Source: Apostichopus japonicus (taxonomy: Eukaryota > Echinodermata > Holothuroidea > Aspidochirotida > Stichopodidae). Taken from it: a DNA stretch of 60,000 bases. The notes beneath the pieces were generated by a model. It made no database searches and was not told the DNA's origin. It worked only from the letters and a program-made list of their open reading frames with translations. Position numbers and translations under genes: made by a program. This document shows positions 1 to 13,400 of the stretch, one piece after another. The stretch's first letter is position 1, and each line of letters starts with the position of its first letter. The stretch is taken from the NCBI RefSeq assembly GCF_037975245.1, contig NC_092563.1, positions 7,501,501 through 7,561,500 on the forward strand, read 5' to 3'.

Positions 1-1315
1 ATGGAAGATGTAGGAGACATATCACTGAAATCTCTTCTCTGTTGCTCTCATAGCCCACTGAACAGATGGCTATGTATAATACTGTACTTAAACACATGTA
101 GGCTGTACAATGCAATGGAAGATATATCATAGACATATCACTGAAATCTCTTCTCTGTTGCTCTCCTAGCCTACTGAACCGATGGCTATGTATAATACTG
201 TACTTATACACATGTAGGCTGTACAATGCAATGGAAGATATGGTAGACATATCACTGAAATCTCTTCTTTGTTGCTCTCCTAGCCTGCTGAACAGATGGC
301 TATGTATAATACTGTACTTCAACAAATGTAGGCTGAACAATATAATGGAAGATATAGAAGACATATCACTGAAATCTCTTCTCTGTTGCTCTCCTAGCCT
401 ACTGAACAGATGGCTATGTATAATACTGTACTAAACCACATGTAGGCTGTACAATGCAATGGAAGATATAGAAGACATATCACTGAAATCTCTTCTTTGT
501 TGCTCTCCTAGCCTGCTGAACAGATGGCTATGTATAATACTGTACTAAACCACATGTAGGCTGTACAATGCAATGGAAGATATAGAAGACATATCACTGA
601 AATCTCTTCTCTGTTGCTCTCCTAGCCTGCTGAACAGATGGCTATGTATAATACTGTACTAAACCACATGTAGGCTGTACAATGCAATGGAAGATGTAGT
701 AGACATATCACTGAAATCTCTTCTCTGTTGCTCTCCTAGCCTACTGAACAGATGGCTATGTATAATACTGTACTAAAACACATGTAGGCTGTACAATACA
801 ATGGAAGATATAGAAGACATATCACTGAAATCTCTTCTCTGTTGCTCTCCTAGCCTACTGAACAGATGTCTATGTATAATACTGTACTAAACCACATGTA
901 GGCTGTACAATGCAATGGAAGATATAGAAGACATATCACTGAAATCTCTTCTGTGTTGCTATCCTAGCCTGCTGAACAGATGTCTATGTATAGTACTGTA
1001 CTAAAACACATGCAGGTTGTACAATGCAATGGAAGATATAGAAGACATATCACTGAAATCTCTTCTCTGTTGCTCTCCTAGCCTACTGAACAGATGTCTA
1101 TGTATAATACTGTACTTAAACACATGTAGGCTGTACAATGCAATGGAAGATATATAGTAGACATATCACTGAAATCTCTTCTCTGTTGCTCTCCTAGCCT
1201 ACTGAACAGATGGCTATGTATAATACTGTACTTAAACACATGTAGGCTGTACAATGCAATGGAAGATATATAGTAGACATATCACTGAAATCTCTTCTCT
1301 GTTGCTATCCTACTG
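1..1315. repeat. 114-bp minisatellite, about 11.5 copies
   Basis: Head-to-tail copies of a roughly 114-bp unit begin at 1, 115, 231, 345, 459 and so on. Each starts ATGGAAGATATAGAAGACAT and contains CTCTTCTCTGTTGCTCTCC and TGTATAATACTGTACT. Copies are highly similar, so the array is recent or homogenised. It runs off the left edge and stops about 20 bp before the exon at 1335, so it fills the start of the spire intron just past that exon's donor. Short ORFs inside it are translations of the repeat. Confidence 0.95.
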
Positions 1316-1334
1316 TACTAATACAGCATCATAC

Positions 1335-1436
1335 CTCCTGGGCTTCCTGGTAGGGGTTCTTTTGGGACTGCTGGTTGGACTCAATGCTTCCACGGGAAAT
1401 GAGAGAAAAGTTTCTTTAGGGACTAACATCTTAGTA
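1335..1436 (-). CDS. spire: spire exon 14 (last exon in window)
   Basis: 102 nt, phase 2 in and phase 2 out, acceptor CACTATGCAG and donor AG|GTATGA. It encodes [20 protein letters not shown] then [13 protein letters not shown]. The KM.LP....LSFP pattern follows the vertebrate [20 protein letters not shown] segment. The second half of the zinc region should follow left of position 1. Confidence 0.85.
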
Positions 1437-4400
1437 CTGCATAGTGAACAGACTTGTCTGAAATAACAAAACACAGGAGAAGATGAAAAGTATTTATGCT
1501 GGTAAAATTGTCTACATGGCAGAGTTCTAACAGGTGGTCTTTTGATTTTATGGGTGGGGTTGAAGAAATATCTGTAATTTTCCTGATTCTAGCCAACAAA
1601 CTTACCTCTATGGGGAAAAAGAGCCCTCACCGATTCACCTCCCTAATCTAAACCAGAGGTCTACAACCCAGGTCTTCCATGAGCCATGACCTGCCCATCT
1701 TCCACCCCCGGGCCACCCTCCCCCTCCCCAGGTTACTTCATTTAGAGATTGAATGCTCTCAGAATGCGTGAAATTGGACTATGAATTGATGTTAAAATAA
1801 CGTTAAGTTAATCGATCTCCATGGGCAAGCTCTAAAAACAGAAAATACATTTTCGGATGTCGGGAGGAATCCTGTGATCCACAGAAAACTTTTGTCTGTT
1901 TATTTTTCTAGGAAATTTATCTGTAAAAGGAAGAAATTAATAGGAGAGTACCTTATTGTTAAAACTATTCCCCCCTCCACTCCCCATCCCCCTCCCTGAT
2001 ATGTTTGACCAAACATAAGTGTTCATTTATGTCTGCAACAGAATATCAAGTATGAAGACAGTGATTAAGATGGACAGTTCATTGAACTTTCTGATTGCCT
2101 TTTTTATCTCTTTTTTCTTTCCTTTGGTTGACTGAACAAAGCTCTGTATCCGATTCGATGTAACAAAATGTGGTACGTGGTACGTGATACAAGGAGCTTA
2201 TCTTACCTACTACATAATCGACACCGACATCTTCTTCCGAATAAAGAAAATTTCTTTGTACAGCAAAAACACACCTGGGGAAATCAAAAGGCACAAATAG
2301 AAAAGAAATTGTCTATCTGATTTTGAATGTGAAATATGTATGTATGTATTTTAGATCCTCCTGCAAAGAGGAACTCGCGAAGAAGCCATAATTGGCTTCT
2401 CGAAGCCGCAAACTGACCGCAGTCAGTCTCTTAGATTCATATTTAACGTCCATGATTATGAATTGTCAACAACTCTGTTACTGGACGACATACATTAATC
2501 TTGGAGTGACCCGAACTCGGGACCTTATGATTGAAAGGCACCAGCGTTGACCACTGAGCTAACACTCGCTAATGTAGCAATACATCTTTTTAATATAGCA
2601 CTACATCTTTTTAGTTTTTCTGTTTTCGATGATTTAAGTGAAATAAGAAAAAAAATGAAGAAACAAAAGAGCTTTACAATTTTACAAGAGAGTTTTACTG
2701 GTTGAATGTATTGTGGAGGTTGTTGTCAATTGAACAATACCGAACAACTATTTTCTATATTCGTTTACCATCAAATTCTCTCATTAAAAACCCTTCCTTC
2801 CTGAAGTTTCTGTTTTTCTATTCAGTGTCTCTCCATAAAAGTGTAGATCTATTAAACCTAAATATAATCAGATTAAAATTTACTTTTTCACTAATAACAG
2901 CCTCGAGTAACTTTGGGTTAATCCTCATGTTTTCTAATTCAGCCTTGACGAGGACACTTCGTATATGGACCACTTCATCGACGTTGAGCGAGAGGTACTT
3001 GCTCTTTTCATCTTTCTCCCCTCCTCCTCCTCCCTACAAAAAGGAAAAGAAAAGTTCAAGAGAGGTCGGAGTAAGAGCTGGAGTTTTGTTTCTTCTTAAA
3101 AATACAAATGTACATAGTAAATTAAAGGCTATGGTGACAACACAATATAAATCAAAACTACAGTATGAAATGTTTCCCGAAAGGTAATGGGGGCAGTATT
3201 GAAGAACTTAGCATGCACAGACTCCAGATGTAAGACCTGATTAATTTGCAGATGACATTGCAAGGGTCCTACCTGTACTGCGTAAGATTTGTCACAGGGG
3301 TTCTACTCGTAATGCATCATGTTGGCATGTAGTGTACATGCTTGAGTAGTCGAATGAGATCTTTATTTCAGAATACAATGTAAATTATGTGTGTTCCTTA
3401 CATCATCTGCCATGCCAGCAATTATTTCTTAGTTCTATAACTTCAGTATGAAATGAAACAAAAAAGATTGTTACTACCTGCAAATTGATAGAGATTGACA
3501 TCTTTGAGTAGATACATGCTCAGAGCTACAAACTAATATTCTGTTTTTTCACTTTAAAGGTAGGTTCACTTTACTCCTGTTTTTCAATAGTTTTCATAAT
3601 ATATCCTATTTAAAGGAATGTTACAATGTTTGAGGTAAATTTTCTTCACAACTTCCCACAACAAAAACAATTAAATCTTTGTAATTCATAATCCACATGG
3701 CCTGTTAGGATAATTAGGTGACAAGTGTGTGAATTCAATATTATTGAATGGTAAATATTTTCCATAAACACCAGCCAACAAATTACTGCTAATTTTGGGT
3801 AAATAAATCAGGAAGGCCAATCTATAAAAATTAACGAGAAAACCCGACATTTATCCATCAACAGCAGCTAATGCCGAATGAAAGAAACAATTAACTGTAT
3901 TAGATTCACAGACATGTCTCTCAGAAAATCGAAAATCTCCTATAATAATGGCCAAAACGTGATAAATCTTCTGGACAAGCTGAGTTAGGATAAATAAATA
4001 TGTTTGAAGCTAATGAGGTTCAGATCACTAAAGCATTTCACATCTGGATTTGTCATTAGTCTGTTTGGTTTATTCAAACCTTGTTCCCTTCAAAAAATAA
4101 TTGGTTTACCATCATGTATACAGTGAGATTACTTGTATCTGACATATTGATCAAGATATAATCTGTATAAATAGTACCACAGTGTATCATAACCATCTAT
4201 GGAAAACACTCAACATCACTAAACCTAAGGGTGAAGCAATAACACATTATAAGTTCAAAACTTTACTTACTACTTCAATTGGCAGAAATGGTTAATCACT
4301 TTCATATTCGATGGTGCATGGATAAACGGTCAATACCTCGCTAATTAAGAGCCAAGCACAATCTTGTAACCATGGTGATCTCTTAGTAAGACTGAGTGTC

Positions 4401-7400
4401 ATCTTCATCATTATTAATATTAAATGTGAGACACGTTTGGTCAGAATGATGCAACATTACAATCCAATGAAAACTACAAATCATCTGAATTTGAACGAAC
4501 AAGCAACCTTGAGAAAGGCACCGCCTCTCAGCATCTCTGACAGATAATTCTACGAGAAACAATGTTCATGAAACAATATTTCATCTCACCTCGAACGGTT
4601 TCCACCACGGCTCCATCTGACAGAGTGATACACTGTGTCTCCTGGGACTGTCTATACAGAAATCAATGGACTGAATGTCGTCAAAGCTAGACACAGATGA
4701 ATGAGTAGGAGAGATATCTGGTGCACCTTAACAAAACCAAAGCAAGAGAACAGAAAATACTTAAAGGAATTCATGTTATACGGAAGGTACAAGGTATCAT
4801 TGGGTTTGAAATGGGCTCAGAAGGAATAACTACTGCTCTGCTGACAAGGTTGTAGGATTTATAATAATTTCATCCCACACTACATCTGTCTAGTGATGAG
4901 GCGTGGGATACAGGTGAATACAGGTGAATAGGTGAATAATATAGTATAAAATGATATCTGAAGGGAAAAAAATGAGAATGACAGGAGGATCACCTCAAAA
5001 TCAACCCCTTCAAAAAGAAAGGCAAATTAGGGTAAACCTCGACATTTTGGCTATTAATTAATTTCAATGTTGGGGAGACAAAACTCCGACCTAAACAACT
5101 GTTGATTGACGTTGGTGACATACAAACAAACAAATAAATATTGCGTTTACCTTCCAGAGAACTAGACATGCCGATCAGCTTCCTTCGAGTCTCCGCATCA
5201 AGGTGAAATCCATCCGGACTCATTGGCTCCTCTTCCTCTGTGTCATTCTAACGGGAAATAATTAATTACCATGATCACTGTGGAGCGCTAACGAGGCATC
5301 ATTCATTATTAACATAATCTTAATAATCAGAAAGGAATGTATCTTTAAAGAGGGAAATGAATGTCACCGCAGTCCGGAAAATCTCGATGACATCTCGTTC
5401 ATACCTCCCTTCCAGGGTGCAATGTCTCATCCCTAAAGAGCGGTACTATCCACTTCCCTATTGACAATATAAGGTGGCATTCATCAATTCTTGGTTATTA
5501 AATAATTAGTATCTAAACAAATGGAAATATCTGCAAACCTTATTGATTTAATGACTGTTTGATCAAATCACTTGCAAGAGGTTTGAGATTCCTGTAGATA
5601 GAATGAACCTTCACATCAAAATCGATACAAAAGCTGTTCATCCCAATCCAACCGACTAACATCACCAATACCAACAAACCTGAAGTCTAAGGAGAGGGGA
5701 TGTGGACCAAATCAACCACACATATGAGAAGGATCTCATCTCCGACAATTGCAATGTCCCCCCCCTTCCCCCTCACTCTCCCCAACTGTCTCGATTCCAA
5801 TGTTAGGTAGATCCAGTCTATACCTACAAACATTACATTTATCAATCTAGGAAAAAAGAAAATAAGCCCATTTTTGTGATCCCTAATAGACCTCTGTCAA
5901 TTGAGATGTTGATATAAAGTTTACAGGAAGGATATGCCTTTCCAAATATCTTATGCTTTTAATTCAATTTACCTCTGTTTCGCTTGCAGACCAGCTGAAG
6001 GCCAATCCCGGTTCTATCTTCTTCTTAACGGCCTCTGGTGAATCTAAGTAACTGTAATCGTACTCCGAACCGGAACTCGAGGAATCGTCGTGATGCAACT
6101 TCTTGACTTTCTTTTTTCTGGGTTTCCGATCTGAAAACAGGGAAAAGTGCTCTTTCCTAATTACAATTGATATATGCAAGATGGCTGTTCGGCACAAATG
6201 CAATAGTGACAACCGAGGGTAGTAAGGACGGTAAACTGGCTCATTTAGAAAACATGATCAATGCGACTTGTGGATGAGAGATGGCTGTTAATAAAGCTTT
6301 TCAGAAAATTTACAGCTTGCTGTGATCAATTCCCTTCAATCCCTGCCAACTAGGAGGAAATTTAGAGTAACTTCTTGCTTTAAATATCAAGAGTGTACTC
6401 TGTCCTAAAATTCCCCCGCCCCCTCATCTAACAACTTTTGACAAAAAATTGACGAGGGGCATGACGATACATCTCTGCATAGCATCATTGTCTGGAAATC
6501 CCTGAACAAACAGAAATGCAACGAGTCATTCCTCAAGTGTACCAAACTGAACTTATACGAACCTTACTACAAATCTTGCGACATACACTTGAATATTTTG
6601 TCTTACTGATTTCAATTTCTACTCCAATTTCTAATAAGCCAAAGAAAGTGAGATTTCGGTATTAAAAAATTAACCTATAAACCACCCAATGGATAATGAC
6701 AACTTTTACTTTGCATCTAAATTTTCACTACTTGAGCATTCCTATCAAAATTTGGGGGGTCATTTTTCTAGTCCTATATTTTCAACTCACTTGATATTTT
6801 CCTCTCTGAGACGGGCTTCAAGTTTGGTCTGGATCGAATCTCTCTCATGACCCGTTCGTGTTGACTCTCACCTCTCGACTGTTCGCGTTCTTCCTCTGGA
6901 ACCTGGAAAAGATTGGGCGACGGAAAATGTCAGGAAATTTCTAAAAATTCGAAGCACATCTGAAATACCTGATAGAGTCTGAGAAAGAAATGGCAAGCTT
7001 CACAAGAGACCAGCTATTCCTTTACTACTGATCACAACTAACTTCAAAGGATAAATCTTGAATAATCTTATCTTTACAGTAAAGAGAAGCACCAACTCCT
7101 AGGTGAAAGTACACATCTTGAAAATATTTCCTCTCTTTTCTAGTAATAGTTGTACTCACAACGCCAGTCGCATGGGGTACGAAAGGTTCTTGTCGGTGGT
7201 TCGCACAGGTATGCGACATGTGCATTCTTGTTGACATACAATAGGTAGACCGCACTAGACTAAACACTACACTGATCTGACGATCAGTCTGGACGACCAA
7301 CAAGACTTGCTGATACTGCAGGAAACCCAATATTTACAAACAACATGTAACTAACCAGCAATTAAAACTGATGACTTCCTCTCATCAATGTTTATGATTA

Positions 7401-10400
7401 TCTGTCTCCTTTTGCAGGTGGAAATACTTTAATATTTTCAGACGGAACCATCAGTAAACAACTAAACATCCAACAACTTCAACATAACACAGAATTGGAA
7501 CTTTCCTCAACATTGCATCGCCCTCAGGAAGCTAAAATGGACACAATTTTTACAATCTGTTTGTTGACCTCTTGGCTGAGACACCTTTAGGAAGGAAACA
7601 TTTGTCTTTCTGATGATTTCCAAAGATGAATATGACTGGAAAACTTCTATTTATTATCTGTTACATGCAGCAGTCACCTTCAGAGCTAACCCAAGACTAA
7701 GGTTCCCCATTAACAATATTTGCAAGATTCTGTGTTGGGTTTTCCCTTATTGCAATCTTTGGGTGGGTTGGAGGGTATGGAGGGGGGGCTGATTTGGCCT
7801 GGTGGCAGCCTACTGAGAACCCCTGCTATTGAGCATCTATAGAATATATAGAACAAAAGGTATGTCTAGGTGGATATTAAAAGGGGCAGTGCTTTTGAAT
7901 TTGGATTATTTATAAGAATTTTTTGGAAGACTTCAACAATGGTTTAATAAAATAGTCTAGGACATGGCAAAGATCATTCAGTTACAAACATTTAAAGGAC
8001 TAAGGACACCTAGCAATGGCACTGTCCAAATCACTCTAATAGGCATTAGAAATCATGAAAATAGCCGCAACTTACATCAAAATACATCAAAGATTGACCA
8101 TTGTACAAGTCTTTTTTTTTCAATTCTAGTTTTACTTATGAATAAACATTAGCTAATTATGCACATTGATGATTTAAAGGGAGTGACTGCCTGTTACAGT
8201 ATCCCTTTGTTTTTACATCCTTCGTTTCATGGAAACTGAACACAGGTTTGTGGCCTAAGGGCAATGTTTTGAAATATTTTATTGTCTTCTTCAAAAAAAG
8301 AGGAACATGACATTATTCAAATGATGTATGTGGGCTTGTAATTAGGGGCTTATACTTATTCAGGACTAAAATAAGAAATTTTGATGAGCACAACACTCTA
8401 CGTCACAGTTTGAACATATTTAAAGAGTTTCTACAGATTGAAAGAAAAAAAAGAAAAGAATGAGATTATCACACATGAAAAATGTACTGAGATTAGGGGC
8501 AAATTGGCTATGTGTCAGTAGACCTTTAATAGTTGGTTGGAAATACCTCTAACACTCACCAACTCAACAAATAAACAACAGAAAAACTGGCTACAAAAGT
8601 AATAAACTGTAACTCATCTACAGTACAGGAAATACGTTATTGGTTGTTTCTACAACGACAGTGATGATGAATTTATACTTTATTCAGCACTCATAAACAA
8701 GTTCTTTATATTTATTGACATTGATTTTTGCCATGGCTGCAAAAAACAAACAAAATGAAAACTTGAATAAACTAAAAATCCATAACTTCCATCCTTGTGC
8801 AAGTGTGTTGTGTTGTTCACGATTTATGGATTCTAACTTGCTGGGTTCATGCATACTACAGCATACGAACATACCAATTAAGGTTGAGATGCCAGATGAT
8901 TTAATCAAATCGCCAACACCAAGGAATAAATGCAAAGAGAAAGGCATGTGAAGATTCTGTACAAGGTGGGGCAGGGTCTAAATTTTCTCTGAATACCAAG
9001 GCAAAAAACCAGAAAGAGATTTGGAGCATTGTAGGATGAGTATAGACAAAACTATGAATTTTGATTTATAACAGACCAATTTACATAATCATGATTTATG
9101 ACAGACCAATTAACATAATCATGATTTATGACAGACCAATTTACATAATCATCTTCATTGCAATTCATAAACTGTTTGTTCATATGAACATAATAGAGTC
9201 AACATGTGTGTTTTTTTAACAAAGAAATATCACATGTTTAAAATAATTGCTTGACATCCAAATGCATGCTATATCTGCATCATGCACTTTGGCAAATTTA
9301 AGTATTGCAGACAAAGCACATGTTTTAAACATGAATATTTTGATCAACCCCCCCCCCCAAAAACAATTACATATTAAGGATTCGACCAAAGCTTTTGCTG
9401 TTAGTGCCATATATTTCCAGAAAATTTAGCCATGTCTCCAAAAACTTTTAACTTTAATTATGAAAAGGTCAGAAAAGCAATCCTAATGTACTGTACTAAA
9501 AACAGTTGGGGCACTTTGCAAATTTAAAGTTAGGCAATGTGCCAAAAAGTAGGAAATGGGGGGGGTAAGGAGAGATGGGGAGGGGGGAGAATGGGGTGCA
9601 GGTAGCAATGGACTATATTTTGTATAGTGCAGGTTCACAATGTTTGCACCGCTGGTCTACTCAGATAATCTCTATTGCTTGATATTGGTTCAGTCTAGCT
9701 GCAGGGGATTTTGCAGCTGCTACAACCTTTCATTTTGACAAGTCACCTCAAAACCGCATTTACTCATTTGTGACATTGGAGCCCACAAAGTATTAGCCCA
9801 CATTTGCCTGTACCTTACCACTTCTCAAATGTTGTTAAATCCCCAGATATTAATAACAGCATGCAGAACCTTCATCCCAAAATAGTCTATGTTGTTGGAC
9901 TAATCTCATGCATACCACACTCAAATTCTACCTTGGGTTATAATTTATTCATATTTATCTTGCTCATTAATATTCATGACATTCAGTAATACCTCTCCCC
10001 GTGAGTTACATGTGCGGATGCCCTTACATCACCTGACCGACAAGAAATATGCAAAAGAGAGGAGGCAGAACTTCCTTGCTTAAAAGTTTACGTACCACAT
10101 GATCACCAAAATAGTTTGACAAGTTGAAAAGCCTCATGTTCTAAAATACATGTAAAGGAAAACAAAACATAACATCTGGTAGCTTGAAGAGATTGTGAGT
10201 ATTAAGGAGAAGTGATAACATCCCACCAGTCGATAGAAAAAGGAAGGGTGAGGGGAGGGGGTGGGGGTTAGATTGAAAGGGGTAACCGAAGCGCAATACT
10301 CATTTCAAATTGCACACAGATGTCTGGAGCTAGACTTAAAGATTTCATTACATTATATGCTGTCTTCACAGTTGCTTAGCCATTCTACCAGAAGAGGCGA

Positions 10401-13400
10401 ATAAATTGGTGGTGGGAAAACTGGAACTCCCTGAACCAAACTCTATTGTCCAACTTAGCAACTTTTATTTTTTATATAAATCAGTCTTTCACTTTACACA
10501 CACCTTATTCCTCAAGTTCTAGGTGACAACAATCATACACATTTGACTGACTGACTTACAGACAGTATCTATCTCCCTCTGGCAGCACCTCTGCTCACCC
10601 CCACCCCCCCCTCCCCACCCCTTCAAGGTTTGCTGCTGGGTAAGTCTGTATAATAACATTTACTGAAACATTTATCCAGAATGTAATGAAACAAACTACT
10701 AACATGTGATGAAATCAATTTGGCAAGCTGAAATGAAACTAGGACCCTTGTGGGAATAACTTGTTCAATCCTTGAAAAAAAATCAAACATCAGTTCCACC
10801 GATGCCCTTGAAGTTGAACCCTGAACATACCAAACCTATGATTTGATCCAGATGAAAGGATACAAGTTTGTCTGAAGTCATCTTTACTAAAAGAAGACAT
10901 ATCCAACAACCCCCTGATCAAATGGTTTCATCATTCTTGATATGTAATATTGATTTCCAACCGCAAATATGCCAACAAACATGAATACTTGTGTGGCATT
11001 CTTACACTGGTTTCAATATTACTGTTAATTGTCTGCTCCTGAGGCAAAACCTTTATACACATGAGGACTTTGCATCAAATATCATCACCCCCTGGGAAAA
11101 GTTATAGAATAAGCAATGATATTTTAGGTCTCACAACAAGCAATTTGTGCCTTGGGGTGGTTCGTTGTTTGTTCCATTTTCCTCAGTGTTACCATGGTAA
11201 TGTTATTGTGCTAAATTGCCATAGTGTTAAATTGCTACTTGTGGTAAAGATTCAAGATGGAGGCTTACAATGCACACCTTGTATCATTTATTTCATTGCA
11301 TGGGTTGAAAATGGTTGATACTTGGTTATGTAGGAAGACTGGTACATGATTTCAGTAGACCTATAGCTGTGAGGATATGAATATGGAACATCTGCTGAAA
11401 CTACCCCCTTTCTGCAACCTCTTCCCATGATACCATCTTGCCAGGAGATAAGAGGCAGCTTTCTCCAAGTTACTGTTTATGACCGCAAGCAAGCAAATAA
11501 TAAATAACCAGATAAACAACAAAAGGATAAAGAAATGATTGGTTTTGACCTATGAGAGCATTTGGATCCCAGAAGACCCTACCTCCCACCAAAACTGAGA
11601 TGCTCATGCTTGTTAAATGAAAATTTTGCATCCTTAAATAAATATCCCTGGCATTAAGGTCAAAGGAAACACCTGACACTCCTGCACCCCACCCCCACCC
11701 CACCTAAGCTTCCCATCCCACCGAGCCCCCCCCCCCCTAATGAAAACCTGATCATGGTTCTAACCAAGAACGATTATCAGCATGAATTGTTGGAATATTT
11801 GTTTAACTGGGTTTCTCTACCTTCTTTAATGGAGGTCTCGAGCGTATAAAGTCAAGTATGATTTCATGGGCTTCCTTCTTGACCCTCCGTGGTATATGGT
11901 CTGTAATCTGTTGGGAGCAAAGCAAATATATTTTCACACATAAAGGTGGGCAGTATTTGACATGAACATTACCTATCTTATCATCCATGGTACATTCATC
12001 AATTCATAATACTTCAAAATTTTGGTTTTACTTCCACTCTGTGGCGATGAGCCTGCACTGGAAGATTCCTAAAACTGTTATTTTCCAATCTTTACAATAT
12101 CTGACATGTATGCTGCACCAACCACAATGTAACCTCCTCCCCCCTCCCCCCCCCCCAAATGAAAACGAGCAGAAAGCAGATCGTATCAAGTCCAATGTCC
12201 AATTTGATGTATTAAATTGATGAAGCCATCATAGTACTTCAAACAATTAACAATAATTAAGCCCTTAATTAATTTGAAGTTATCTTACTCCTGGCACAGA
12301 TCCGTGAAACAGACACATAACTGGTACAAATGTTAAAAATGGAAATATTAATAGATGTATTAACAATCACTGAAACTTCAGCCTAGCACCTTCAGCATAC
12401 TTAAACCAAAGAATTTTGTAACCCATCTAATTATTTGAAGCTTTTATACATTCATCATATATGTGTAGAGATGTTAACCCTAAAACATATGTCGCTTTAT
12501 ATTCCATCCATGCTATAGGCTAATAGCAGAGCTACTTTGCACATATATTTCACATACACATAAAACTTTCTCATATATAGGATAAATGTCTCGTGCTTCA
12601 AAATTAAAGCACACCATCTATGCATAACCAATATGGAATGCTGACAAACACACCTTTGCTATAAAAAGTATGTCAAGTTTTTTACATTCTGATATGAAAA
12701 ATCCATCTCCTAGTAAGTTAAACTGAAGTGAGATAAATAGAACTACCACAAAACCTATCAACTATATAAGAAGACCAAGCTCTAACAGCTTGTAAGGTAC
12801 AAAGATCGCAAACTCCTCATCTTTGATAACCTATTGATAAGAGCAGGATAATGTGACTCAATATCTGCATGTGTACACAAGAGTTTGTACTTGTAACTAT
12901 GGCAACATCCACACAATAGAAGATATGATTACCACTGTCTTTGCTTCTCACATCAATTTCCTCCGATACCCAAGACCATGTTTAGATCAGATTGCAGGCC
13001 TTTTGTCCCCATTTTCAGGTGAAGATGTCGAGCAGGGGACACTGACCTTGTTTCCGAGGTAATGGAAGTGGGTCGGTGAAGTAATGGAAGTGGGTCGGTA
13101 AGGAAGTTGGTAAAGAGGGACCAGGGCTTAAACAGGAAACGCAAGGAGTGTCATGCTCATGCTGCCTCCCAGGTCCCCACAACCCCTCACCATCCTTGAA
13201 GTATACTAAACATCGGTAAAATCAAAGTTAATGAGTGTAGAGGGGACCAAGTAAGGGAAGTGGGTCGGTGAGGTAATGGAAGCGGGTCGGTGAGGTAATG
13301 GAAAGTGGGTCGGTGAGGTAATGAAAGTGGGTCGGTGAGGTAATGGAAGTGGGTCGGTGAGGTAATGGAAGTGGGTCGGTGAGGTAATGGAAGTGGTTCG

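Larger units (their letters stand above)
6903..11820. other. spire intron 7, mostly unannotated
   Basis: 4.9-kb intron. It contains one copy of a dispersed repeat (7992-8436), a three-copy 31-bp tandem repeat (9061-9150) and several C- or G-rich tracts (near 9540-9590, 10250, 10600, 11690-11730). Nothing else could be assigned; the ORFs of 60-100 codons here have no recognisable family features. Confidence 0.6.

Noticed and set aside
231-434. 67-codon ORF containing a repeated peptide
   Set aside because: It spans minisatellite units; the repeated peptide is the repeat itself.
4590-4650. Alternative frame in spire exon 11 ([19 protein letters not shown])
   Set aside because: Protein-like, but incompatible with the phase of both neighbouring exons, while the chosen frame fits both.
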